Made by a program: the position numbers and the translations under genes. Source: an uncultured Flavobacterium sp. (lineage in GTDB: Bacteria > Bacteroidota > Bacteroidia > Flavobacteriales > Flavobacteriaceae). From it: DNA of 6,789 nt. This document shows, piece after piece, positions 1 to 5,914 of the stretch. Every line of letters starts with the position of its first letter. Position 1 is the stretch's first letter. The DNA lies in assembly GCF_937876455.1 (NCBI RefSeq), contig NZ_CALFIG010000013.1, positions 1-6,789 on the forward strand. Direction: 5' to 3'. Below the pieces are notes generated by a model, which had not been told where the DNA came from, searched no databases, and saw only the letters and a program-made list of their open reading frames with translations.

Positions 1-29
1 TTTTATTTGAACTCTAAATAAAATAAAGT

Positions 30-1094
30 ATGTATAAAATTATATGTAGTATTCTTTTTTTAATTTTAATTTCCTGTTCATCGAACAATGAAGAGACAAA
101 TACAACTACACCCAATCTTTTTATTAAAGCTGCTGATATGTCATTTTTACCATTAATTGAAAGTGAAAATGGCCTATATAAAAATAATAATCAAATACAA
201 GACCCACTACTTACACTAAAAAATTCAGGATGTAATACAATTAGATTACGCCTTTGGCACACTCCTTCCGACTTACATTCTGGATTAGCAGAAGTAAAAA
301 CGCTAAGTAATCGATGTAGACAATTAGGACTAAAAATATGGCTAACTGTTCATTATTCCGACACATGGGCAGATCCTAGTGCGCAAACCAAGCCAGCAAG
401 TTGGCAAAATATGAATTTCACTAATTTACGTAATGCCGTTTCTGCCTACACTTCTCAAATCATGGATGAAATTAATCCCGATATTATTCAAATTGGTAAC
501 GAAACAAATGATGGAATGCTTTGGCCTGAAGGAAAATTGTCAAGTAACGAAACGCAATACATAGAATTAGTTAACACTGCCATTACGAGTGTAAGGCAAA
601 AATCTAATACAACTAAAATCATGTTGCATTATGCAGGGTTTATCGGAGCTGATTATTTTTTCAATAAAGTTAATAATCTTAATTACGATTACATAGGACT
701 CTCCTATTACCCTATTTGGCACGGCCAAAGTTTAGATAATCTACAAACCACAATCAATCAATTAGGACAAACATATAATAGAAAAGTAGTCATTGCAGAA
801 ACAGCTTACCCATTTACACTGAATTATAATGACTACACAAATAATATTGTAGGTCTTCAAAATCAATTGATTAACACCTATCCAGCGACTGAAATAGGTC
901 AAAAAGATTTTTTAACGGCTATTCACAACATCATGAAACAAAGTTCAAATGGTTTGGGATATTGCTATTGGGGAGCAGAGTGGATTGCATTCAGAGGACC
1001 TACTGCCACAAACGGTTCTTCTTGGGAAAACCAAGCGTTATGGGACTTTAATTCAAATGCTCTTCCTGTACTCTCTGTATTTAATTTGAATTAA
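30..1094 (+). CDS. Arabinogalactan endo-beta-1,4-galactanase, GH53 lipoprotein
   Basis: A secreted glycoside hydrolase of family 53, which cleaves internal beta-1,4-galactosyl bonds of galactan and type I arabinogalactan (pectin side chains). The N-terminus is a lipoprotein signal: a hydrophobic run at residues 4-14, then the lipobox with Cys16, followed by a polar Ser/Asn/Glu/Thr linker, so the mature enzyme should be tethered to the envelope, possibly surface-exposed. The rest is one (beta/alpha)8 domain, residues about 30-354, with the family landmarks in order: RLRLW at 72-76, HYSDTWADP at 108-116, GNE at 156-158 with the proposed acid/base Glu158, SYYPIWHG at 225-232, ETAYP at 257-261 with the proposed nucleophile Glu257, and a C-terminal SSWENQALWDF motif. 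It is full length and intact. The family is known to be a retaining, clan GH-A enzyme. A near match to the -7 promoter element (TTTATTTG, 2-9) lies about 20 bases before the ATG, but it may equally be the last gene of a galactan locus to the left. The B. subtilis counterpart is GanB; I assign no symbol. Confidence 0.93.
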   Translation: MYKIICSILFLILISCSSNNEETNTTTPNLFIKAADMSFLPLIESENGLYKNNNQIQDPLLTLKNSGCNTIRLRLWHTPSDLHSGLAEVKTLSNRCRQLGLKIWLTVHYSDTWADPSAQTKPASWQNMNFTNLRNAVSAYTSQIMDEINPDIIQIGNETNDGMLWPEGKLSSNETQYIELVNTAITSVRQKSNTTKIMLHYAGFIGADYFFNKVNNLNYDYIGLSYYPIWHGQSLDNLQTTINQLGQTYNRKVVIAETAYPFTLNYNDYTNNIVGLQNQLINTYPATEIGQKDFLTAIHNIMKQSSNGLGYCYWGAEWIAFRGPTATNGSSWENQALWDFNSNALPVLSVFNLN

Positions 1095-1103
1095 TATCAA
1101 ACA

Positions 1104-1131
1104 AAAAAGCCTAGCAAATGCTAGGCTTTTT
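1104..1131. terminator. Bidirectional intrinsic terminator between GH53 gene and tRNA operon
   Basis: A perfect 12-bp inverted repeat (AAAAAGCCTAGC, 1104-1115; GCTAGGCTTTTT, 1120-1131) encloses the 4-base loop AAAT. Its A-tract and T-tract give a U-run on the transcript in both directions. It starts 9 bases after the GH53 stop codon and ends one base short of the tRNA-Arg 3' end, so it should end the galactanase transcript on the plus strand and the tRNA transcript on the minus strand. Confidence 0.9.
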
Positions 1132-1132
1132 G

Positions 1133-1206
1133 TGATCCCGTCAGGATTCGAACCTGAGACCTACTGCTTAGAAGGCAGTTGCTCTATCCAGCTGAGCTAC
1201 GAGACC
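1133..1206 (-). tRNA. tRNA-Arg (anticodon TCT)
   Basis: The reverse complement folds as a standard cloverleaf of 74 nt including the discriminator base A. The acceptor arms GGTCTCG and CGGGATC pair with two G-U pairs; the anticodon arm is ACTGC-CTTCTAA-GCAGT with anticodon TCT, which reads AGA/AGG codons; and the T-loop contains GGTTCGAATCC. CCA is not encoded and must be added after transcription. It is the last gene of the Ser-Pro-Arg cluster and abuts the shared terminator. Confidence 0.96.
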
Positions 1207-1243
1207 ATTATTTTTTATTTCAACTAAATACCGTTGAAAATTG

Positions 1244-1318
1244 TCGGGGTGGCAGGATTCGAACCTGCGACCTCCTGGTCCCAAACCAGGCGCGATAACC
1301 GGGCTACGCTACACCCCG
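1244..1318 (-). tRNA. tRNA-Pro (anticodon TGG)
   Basis: The minus strand gives a 75-nt cloverleaf. The acceptor arms CGGGGTG and CACCCCG pair perfectly, including the C1-G72 pair characteristic of bacterial proline tRNA, with discriminator A. The anticodon arm is CCTGG-TTTGGGA-CCAGG, giving anticodon TGG, and the T-arm is GCAGGTTCGAATCCTGC. CCA is not encoded. It lies 12 bases after tRNA-Ser and 37 bases before tRNA-Arg, in the middle of the operon. A spurious open frame on the opposite strand crosses this and the next tRNA and should not be annotated. Confidence 0.96.
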
Positions 1319-1330
1319 AAAACAAAAAAG

Positions 1331-1414
1331 CGGAGAGACAGGGACTCGAACCCTGGCATCGGTTACCCGATGACAGATTAGCAATCTGCTCCGTTACCAC
1401 TCCGGCACCTCTCC
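1331..1414 (-). tRNA. tRNA-Ser (anticodon GCT)
   Basis: The minus strand gives an 84-nt class II tRNA with a long variable arm (stem CATCGG/CCGATG), as expected for serine. The acceptor arms GGAGAGG and TCTCTCC pair with one G-U pair, and the discriminator is G, the usual serine identity base. The anticodon arm is GCAGA-TTGCTAA-TCTGT with anticodon GCT, which reads AGC/AGU. CCA is not encoded. It is the first gene of the three-tRNA operon, roughly 35 bases downstream of the predicted transcription start. Confidence 0.96.
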
Positions 1415-1455
1415 TATTGTTTTTAGTATAAAGAACTTAACTTTTTTTGCGGTTG

Positions 1456-1486
1456 CAAATGTAGCATAACATTATAATAATTCCAA
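1456..1486 (-). promoter_or_regulatory. Promoter of the Ser-Pro-Arg tRNA operon
   Basis: On the minus strand, TTG (1486-1484) is followed after 20 bases by TACATTTG (1463-1456). This matches the Bacteroidota housekeeping consensus TTG-N17-23-TAnnTTTG at every fixed position. Transcription would start near 1450, giving a leader of about 35 bases before tRNA-Ser. It is the best two-part promoter match in the window. Confidence 0.75.
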
Positions 1487-1582
1487 CACTTTTTACTTTT
1501 TTTTTAGCATTATTTCATAAATACACTATATATCAACTATATACAACACAAGGTAATCTTTCATTTATTTAAGTTTTCAAAT

Positions 1583-1601
1583 ATATAATGTACAATTATA
1601 T
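1583..1601. repeat. Small inverted repeat upstream of the thiolase gene
   Basis: Perfect 7-bp arms, ATATAAT and ATTATAT, flank the 5-base spacer GTACA. It lies about 70 bases before the thiolase ATG and upstream of the proposed -7 element at 1644. The position would suit a regulator binding site, but the arms are pure A/T in a very AT-rich stretch, so chance is a real alternative. Confidence 0.3.
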
Positions 1602-1643
1602 GTCAAATATCCTTTTTTACTTTACTATTACACATTAATTAAT

Positions 1644-1651
1644 TACTTTCG
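1644..1651 (+). promoter_or_regulatory. Likely -7 element for the thiolase gene
   Basis: TACTTTCG matches TAnnTTTG except for one T-to-C change. It ends 21 bases before the thiolase ATG, similar to the spacing of the other promoters here. No TTG is seen at the -33 position; the region there is T-rich (around 1612-1623). If real, the leader is only about 15 bases and contains no Shine-Dalgarno sequence. Confidence 0.5.
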
Positions 1652-1672
1652 CAAAAATAAAACATAATTAAA

Positions 1673-2851
1673 ATGAGCAAAAAAGTAGTTATTGTATCGG
1701 CTGTTAGAACACCTATTGGAAGTTTCATGGGCGCTTTATCAAGTGTACCTGCCACAAAATTAGGAGCAGCAGCTATTAAAGGTGCTTTACATAAAATAAA
1801 TTTAGATCCTGCATTAGTTGACGAAGTATTAATGGGAAATGTTGTTCAGGCAGGTAATGGACAAGCACCTGCACGTCAAGCGGCATTATTTGCTGGTCTT
1901 TCAAATGAAGTAGCTTGTACTACGGTAAATAAAGTATGTGCTAGCGGAATGAAAGCTGTCATGCAAGGCGCACAAGCTATTTTAGCTGGCGACGCACAAA
2001 TTGTAGTGGCTGGCGGTATGGAAAACATGAGTTTAATTCCACACTACGTACATTTAAGAAATGGGGTGAAATTTGGACCAACATCGCTAATTGATGGTAT
2101 GCAAAAAGATGGTTTAACCGATGCGTATGACAACAATGCAATGGGAGTATGTGCTGATTTATGTGCAACAGAATATAATATCACAAGAGAAGACCAAGAT
2201 AATTTTGCTATTCAATCTTATCAACGTTCTGCTGCTGCATGGGAAGCTGGTAAATTTGATACAGAGATTGTTCCTGTGGAAGTACCTCAAAGAAAAGGAG
2301 AGCCAATTCTTGTTACCAAAGATGAAGAATTCACGAATGTAAAATTAGATAAAATCCCTGCTTTAGCACCTGTTTTTACTAAAGAAGGAACCGTAACGGC
2401 TGCAAATGCTTCAACTATTAATGATGGTGCCGCTGCATTAGTATTAATGAGTGAAGAAAAAGCAAATGAATTAGGCCTTACACCATTAGCCTACATAAAA
2501 TCTTATGCTGATGCTGCACAAGAGCCAAAATGGTTTACTACAGCTCCAGCTAAAGCACTTCCAAAGGCGTTAGATAAAGCTGGCTTAGCTATTTCTGATA
2601 TTGATTTCTTCGAATTTAACGAAGCATTTTCTGTTGTAGGACTAGCCAATGCAAAAATTTTAGGTCTTTCTAATGACAAAATAAATGTAAATGGAGGGGC
2701 AGTTTCTTTAGGTCATCCGCTAGGCTGTTCTGGTGCTAGAATTATTGTAACCTTACTTCACGTATTGCAACAAAACAACGCCAAATTAGGCGCAGCAGCA
2801 ATTTGCAATGGTGGTGGTGGTGCCTCTGCAATTATTATTGAAAAAGCTTAA
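1673..2851 (+). CDS. atoB: Acetyl-CoA C-acetyltransferase (thiolase II type)
   Basis: A cytosolic thiolase that condenses two acetyl-CoA into acetoacetyl-CoA, or runs the reverse thiolysis. It is 392 residues long, the same length as the well-studied Zoogloea ramigera biosynthetic thiolase, and its active-site residues fall at the same numbers: nucleophile Cys89 in KVCASGMK, Asn316 in FNEAF, His348 in GHPLGCSG and the proton-relay Cys378 in CNGGGG. The N-terminal half (about 1-270) carries Cys89 and the CoA-binding loop region; the C-terminal half carries the other catalytic residues. Family membership is certain. Chain-length preference is inferred: the close match in length and motifs favours the short-chain acetoacetyl-CoA type over the FadA type, and no beta-oxidation partner gene is adjacent. 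The ATG is preceded by an A-rich leader and a probable -7 element at 1644. The next gene follows after 23 bases without a visible terminator, so the two may be co-transcribed. Symbol atoB is by family resemblance. Confidence 0.93.
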   Translation: MSKKVVIVSAVRTPIGSFMGALSSVPATKLGAAAIKGALHKINLDPALVDEVLMGNVVQAGNGQAPARQAALFAGLSNEVACTTVNKVCASGMKAVMQGAQAILAGDAQIVVAGGMENMSLIPHYVHLRNGVKFGPTSLIDGMQKDGLTDAYDNNAMGVCADLCATEYNITREDQDNFAIQSYQRSAAAWEAGKFDTEIVPVEVPQRKGEPILVTKDEEFTNVKLDKIPALAPVFTKEGTVTAANASTINDGAAALVLMSEEKANELGLTPLAYIKSYADAAQEPKWFTTAPAKALPKALDKAGLAISDIDFFEFNEAFSVVGLANAKILGLSNDKINVNGGAVSLGHPLGCSGARIIVTLLHVLQQNNAKLGAAAICNGGGGASAIIIEKA

Positions 2852-2874
2852 TTAATAAAATAAAAAGCTTATAA

Positions 2875-3636
2875 ATGTTCGGTATTTGTAATTTAGCTAT
2901 TGTGCCTATTCGAGCGGAAGCCAATGATAAAAGTGAGATTGTTTCACAATTACTCTTTGGCGATTCTTTTTCTATTTTGGAACAAACTCCAAAATGGTTA
3001 AAAATATGTACGGCTTTTGACCAATATGAAGGTTGGATTGACAGTAAACAATTCCAACCTCTAACCGAAGAACAATATAACGCACTTGAAAACCTACCTT
3101 ATCAATTAAACGGTGAATTGATTGATTTTATAGCCTATAATAACAACAATCTCATTCCTATTCCCCTTGGAAGCGATGTTCGTTTCTTAGCAAATGCTGA
3201 AATCAATACACAAAATTACCAATTTGAAGGCACTCAGTTAAATGGAGTAAAACCGAAAAGTGAATTAATTAAATGGGCGTTTTTATATTTAAATGCTCCT
3301 TATTTATGGGGAGGTAAAACGCCTTTTGGTATTGATTGCTCAGGATTTACCCAAATGGTTTATAAACTCAACGGACACAAACTCTTCAGAGACGCTTCTC
3401 AGCAAGCCACACAAGGAGAAGCGCTAAGTTTTATTGAAGAAAGTGAACCGGGTGATTTGGCATTTTTTGATAACGAAGAAGGTAATATTATCCATGTGGG
3501 TATCATGATGGAAAATAACTACATCATTCATGCTTCAGGCAAAGTTCGTATTGATAGAATAGACCATTTAGGCATTTACAATGTAGACACCGGTCGTCAT
3601 ACACATAAATTGAGAGTAATTAAGAAGTTAATCTAA
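2875..3636 (+). CDS. SH3 domain / NlpC-P60 (C40) peptidoglycan-peptide hydrolase
   Basis: A two-domain cysteine peptidase of 253 residues. Residues about 1-62 form a bacterial SH3-like domain that opens with CNLAIVPIRAE and ends around GWIDSKQF. A linking region follows, probably a second SH3-like segment. Residues about 128-250 are the NlpC/P60 domain: YLWGGKTPFGIDCSGF at 143-158 holds the nucleophile Cys155, IIHVGIMM holds His207, and the third catalytic residue is His219 in IIHASG. The triad is complete. There is no signal peptide, and an in-frame TAA directly precedes the ATG, so the start cannot move upstream. This architecture resembles cytosolic gamma-D-glutamyl-diamino-acid peptidases (YkfC type), which trim murein peptides during cell-wall recycling; that role is inferred. 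It lies 23 bases after the thiolase gene on the same strand, an arrangement that suggests shared transcription but no obvious shared pathway. Confidence 0.9.
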   Translation: MFGICNLAIVPIRAEANDKSEIVSQLLFGDSFSILEQTPKWLKICTAFDQYEGWIDSKQFQPLTEEQYNALENLPYQLNGELIDFIAYNNNNLIPIPLGSDVRFLANAEINTQNYQFEGTQLNGVKPKSELIKWAFLYLNAPYLWGGKTPFGIDCSGFTQMVYKLNGHKLFRDASQQATQGEALSFIEESEPGDLAFFDNEEGNIIHVGIMMENNYIIHASGKVRIDRIDHLGIYNVDTGRHTHKLRVIKKLI

Positions 3637-3741
3637 TCAATTCTAAGTTATCAATTATCCATTGTGAATTAGCTTCGTTACGTTTGGTTTAACCTCAGGT
3701 CATAAATCCCAAATCGTAACTCTCAAATTCACTATCATCTA
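3637..3741. other. Convergent intergenic spacer with degenerate short word repeats
   Basis: This gap lies between the converging peptidase and haem-lipoprotein genes. It has no open frame of note and no strong terminator hairpin. It holds loosely repeated short words: TCAATT at 3637 and 3651, three AAATC/AAATT-type words between about 3704 and 3730, and the small dyads GGTTTAACC (3686-3694) and ACCTCAGGT (3692-3700), which overlap. It resembles the degenerate low-complexity filler often seen between Bacteroidota genes, a recollection rather than a search result. Confidence 0.4.
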
Positions 3742-4164
3742 TTATTTAATATACAATTTCTTGATTCGCATAATAGGTCCGCCGCATTTTACTTCATGGC
3801 AAGCAATACATTGGTCAACCATACCGTTATAAGCCACTTTTGTATCTTTTGCCGCATAAATTTCAGACTGTGCGTTCAAAAACAATTGTGCCTGTTCATT
3901 AAAAAAAACATCTCGCTCCTTCCCTTTTGTAAATTTTGCCTTTTCAATGTTTAAAAAATACGTTGGAAATTGACCCAGTGTATCTTTCTTTTCAATGCGT
4001 TCTTTTAAACGTGTATTTTCCACATACATTTGTTCCATCAAAGCGGCCATTTCTGAAACTTCATACATTTGAAACTCCTCTTTCGGCTTTTCACAAGATT
4101 CTTCCGTTTTATTTGAATTACAACTAAAAAATAAAACCACTACAACTAAAAAAACACTTCTCAT
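3742..4164 (-). CDS. Small lipoprotein with C-terminal CxxCH haem motif (cytochrome c-like)
   Basis: A 140-residue exported lipoprotein. Residues 4-14 are a hydrophobic signal and Cys15 is the lipobox cysteine, followed by an Asn/Lys/Glu-rich linker. The middle (about 35-112) looks helical and charged, with a Met-rich stretch at 39-46. Near the C-terminus is CIACH (Cys119, Cys122, His123), the covalent haem c motif, followed by Cys127 and GPIMRIKKLYI. One haem motif close to the C-terminus, after a helical body, is the arrangement of class II cytochromes c (c' and c556); this assignment is inference, and the distal ligand (a Met near 39-46, or Met132) cannot be settled from sequence. If haem is attached, it is a membrane-anchored periplasmic electron-transfer or sensing protein. 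Its ATG follows the stop codon of the DUF4920 gene with no gap (TAAATG), so the two are an operon and probably translationally coupled. No clear hairpin terminator follows. Confidence 0.8.
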   Translation of the reverse strand: MRSVFLVVVVLFFSCNSNKTEESCEKPKEEFQMYEVSEMAALMEQMYVENTRLKERIEKKDTLGQFPTYFLNIEKAKFTKGKERDVFFNEQAQLFLNAQSEIYAAKDTKVAYNGMVDQCIACHEVKCGGPIMRIKKLYIK

Positions 4165-4647
4165 TTACTTTGCAATTAAAACCCCATGTGCTAAAAACTT
4201 ATACTCTATTTTAGGAGCCACAATACTATCTATAGCGGCTTTAGATTTTCCTTCATCTTCAGCGTAATGTTTTAATTCGGCAACAGGAGTTTCTTCTATA
4301 AATGCTTTTCCTTCTACAACAACTTCTCTTTTTTGCGCATTCATTGGTACAAAAAAGCCATAGTCTTTAAATTTCACAAATGCTTGTTCTTTATTTCCTA
4401 AATCTAAAGTCATCCAGCATCCTTTATTTTGACATATTTCATTAATGGTAGTTTTAAATTTTACGGAAAGCGTATCTCCTTTTTGTAAAGACTTGTATTT
4501 TGTATACATTTCACTTGCTGTTAAAGCATTTTCAGACTGAATACTATCGCCAAAAACGCCAAAAACCTGATTTGAAGCTTCCGATTTCTTCTCACCACAA
4601 GCTAAAGCAACCCATAAAAAAGACAGAAGTAATACCTTATTTTTCAT
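4165..4647 (-). CDS. DUF4920 family lipoprotein
   Basis: A 160-residue lipoprotein whose biochemical role is unknown. Residues 4-16 form the signal peptide and Cys17 the lipobox. The mature part resembles the Bacteroidota DUF4920 family: VFGVFGDSI near 28-36, a beta-rich core, and the hallmark ICQNKGCWMTL at 71-81 (Cys72, Cys77, Trp78, Met79), then DYGFFVPM at 95-102, AEDEGKS at 129-135 and a conserved-looking C-terminal HGVLI. The paired cysteines next to Met79, with Met102, His127 and His154, could bind a metal or form a redox disulfide; that is my inference, not a known activity. It is the first gene of a two-gene operon with the haem lipoprotein, and its stop codon abuts that gene's ATG. 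A minus-strand -7 element at 4674-4681 lies 26 bases before the start. Family assignment is from recognised motifs, not a search. Confidence 0.8.
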   Translation of the reverse strand: MKNKVLLLSFLWVALACGEKKSEASNQVFGVFGDSIQSENALTASEMYTKYKSLQKGDTLSVKFKTTINEICQNKGCWMTLDLGNKEQAFVKFKDYGFFVPMNAQKREVVVEGKAFIEETPVAELKHYAEDEGKSKAAIDSIVAPKIEYKFLAHGVLIAK

Positions 4648-4673
4648 ACCCTAGTAAATCAAAGATTATCTAA

Positions 4674-4681
4674 CAAATTTA
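4674..4681 (-). promoter_or_regulatory. -7 element for the DUF4920/haem-lipoprotein operon
   Basis: Read on the minus strand this is TAAATTTG, a full match to TAnnTTTG. A possible -33 element TTTG (4710-4707) lies 25 bases upstream, slightly beyond the usual 17-23 spacing. Transcription would start near 4668, leaving a leader of about 20 bases. Confidence 0.55.
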
Positions 4682-4704
4682 GGGATTAATTATCACATTT
4701 CCAC

Positions 4705-4715
4705 CACAAATTGTG
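4705..4715. repeat. Short palindrome over the putative -33 region
   Basis: CACAA and TTGTG flank a single central A, giving an 11-base perfect dyad in the divergent gap between the DUF4920 operon and ilvE. It overlaps the proposed -33 element of the minus-strand promoter, a position that would suit a repressor. The dyad is short and unproven. Confidence 0.3.
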
Positions 4716-4760
4716 TTAATAATTATTTAGTATAAAACAAAAAACAAATATAATTTTAGT

Positions 4761-4768
4761 TACTTTTG
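4761..4768 (+). promoter_or_regulatory. -7 element for ilvE
   Basis: TACTTTTG matches TAnnTTTG at all fixed positions. No TTG lies at the expected -33 distance; that region is an A-rich tract (4734-4748), so the upstream part of the promoter is weak or activator-dependent. Transcription would start near 4774, giving a leader of roughly 47 bases, longer than the others here. The leader holds a small hairpin at 4783-4796 (CTCTG, loop TATT, CAGAG). Confidence 0.6.
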
Positions 4769-4820
4769 CGCAAACGAAGTAGCTCTGTATTCAGAGACAA
4801 AACCCAATTACACGATTATC

Positions 4821-5876
4821 ATGCTAAGTGACATCAAAATTACTAAAAGTTTAACTTCAAAAATAAATGAAGTAGATTTTGAAAACCTAACTTTCGGTTC
4901 TGTATTTACAGACCATATGCTCATTTGCGATTTTAAAAATGGCGCTTGGCAACAACCTGAAATTAAACCCTACGAACCTTTTTTAATAGATCCTTCTGCA
5001 AAAGTATTTCATTACGGACAAGCTATTTTTGAAGGCATGAAAGCCTATAAGGACGCAGCAAATGACGTTTGGTTATTTAGACCTGATCAAAATTTTGAAC
5101 GCTTTAACAAAAGTGCTACACGATTAGCAATGCCTGAAGTACCTGAAACCGTTTTTATTGAAGGACTAAAGGCACTTATTAATATAGACAAAACATGGGT
5201 TAAACATGAAAATGGAAGTTCGTTATACATACGACCATTTATGATTGCTACAGGAAGCGGTGTCATTGCACAACCTTCTACCCAATACAGGTTTATGATT
5301 ATTTTATCACCTGCTAAGTCTTATTACTCGGGAGAAGTTAAAGTAATTATTGCCGAACATTATAGTAGAGCAGCTAATGGAGGAATTGGAGCTGCAAAAG
5401 CGGCTGGAAATTATTCTGCACAATTTTATCCAACTAAATTAGCAAATGAGGAAGGATTTCAACAAATCATTTGGACCGATGATGCCACGCATACGAAATT
5501 AGAAGAAGCAGGTACCATGAATGTGTTTTTTAGAATTAATGACACGTTACTTACTGCACCTACTAGCGAACGTATTCTTGATGGTGTAACTAGAAAATCT
5601 GTAATTGATTTAGCAAAAAGGGAAGGCATCGAAGTAGAAGTACGTTCGGTACTTGTGGAAGAATTGGTACGTGCAGCTCAAGAGGGTTCGCTAAAGGAAA
5701 TATTCGGAGCAGGAACCGCAGCAGTCATTAACCCCATTGCTGGTTTTTCGTACCAAGGCACTTATTATGAATTACCAAAATTAGAAACCTCTTTTGCACA
5801 AGATATAAAAACAAAATTAACAGCCATACAAACTAAAGATGCTGCAGACACCTTTGGCTGGACTGTTAAAGTATAA
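4821..5876 (+). CDS. ilvE: Branched-chain amino acid aminotransferase (group II)
   Basis: A cytosolic PLP enzyme of fold type IV that transfers the amino group between glutamate and the 2-oxo acids of leucine, isoleucine and valine: the last step of their synthesis or the first of their breakdown. At 351 residues it has the length and motifs of the group II (eukaryote-like) branch: FGSVFTDHML at 25-34, FHYGQAIFEGMKAYK in the N-terminal domain, GGIGAAKAAGNY with the PLP-binding Lys193, and EEAGTMNVFF starting at Glu228, the class IV signature that contacts the cofactor. The C-terminal domain includes LDGVTRKSV and FGAGTAAVINPI, both usual for the family. It is intact. It is transcribed alone, from a -7 element at 4761, and ends at a strong terminator; other ilv/leu genes are absent from the window. 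A short leader hairpin precedes the start, but no leucine-rich leader peptide is evident. Confidence 0.96.
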   Translation: MLSDIKITKSLTSKINEVDFENLTFGSVFTDHMLICDFKNGAWQQPEIKPYEPFLIDPSAKVFHYGQAIFEGMKAYKDAANDVWLFRPDQNFERFNKSATRLAMPEVPETVFIEGLKALINIDKTWVKHENGSSLYIRPFMIATGSGVIAQPSTQYRFMIILSPAKSYYSGEVKVIIAEHYSRAANGGIGAAKAAGNYSAQFYPTKLANEEGFQQIIWTDDATHTKLEEAGTMNVFFRINDTLLTAPTSERILDGVTRKSVIDLAKREGIEVEVRSVLVEELVRAAQEGSLKEIFGAGTAAVINPIAGFSYQGTYYELPKLETSFAQDIKTKLTAIQTKDAADTFGWTVKV

Positions 5877-5914
5877 ATTTAGAATTGAATTTTGCTATTG
5901 AAGTACTACTACAC

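Noticed and set aside
1234..1431. Plus-strand open frame of 65 codons with a VAGFEPATSWSQ-type start
   Set aside because: It is the antisense translation of the tRNA-Pro and tRNA-Ser genes. The T-loop sequence of tRNAs routinely yields such false proteins.
1415..1672. Search of the largest gap for a small RNA, riboswitch or hidden gene
   Set aside because: Apart from the two promoters and the A/T inverted repeat it is simple AT-rich sequence with no stable GC-containing stem and no convincing frame.
1977..2342. Two short open frames inside the thiolase gene, one on each strand
   Set aside because: Both lie wholly within an intact gene with complete catalytic motifs, and neither product shows a recognisable domain or a promoter.
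2841..2871. Direct repeat AAAAAGCTTA at 2841-2850 and 2862-2871 around the thiolase stop codon
   Set aside because: Ten A/T-rich bases repeated once over 21 bases is most simply a small local duplication or chance; no function is suggested.
3686..3700. Overlapping dyads GGTTTAACC and ACCTCAGGT considered as a terminator or operator
   Set aside because: Each has only a one-base centre, so neither folds as a hairpin, and no T-run follows.
3936..4127. Plus-strand open frame of 63 codons opposite the haem-lipoprotein gene
   Set aside because: It is antisense to a gene with a clear lipobox and CxxCH motif, and it has no supporting start signal.
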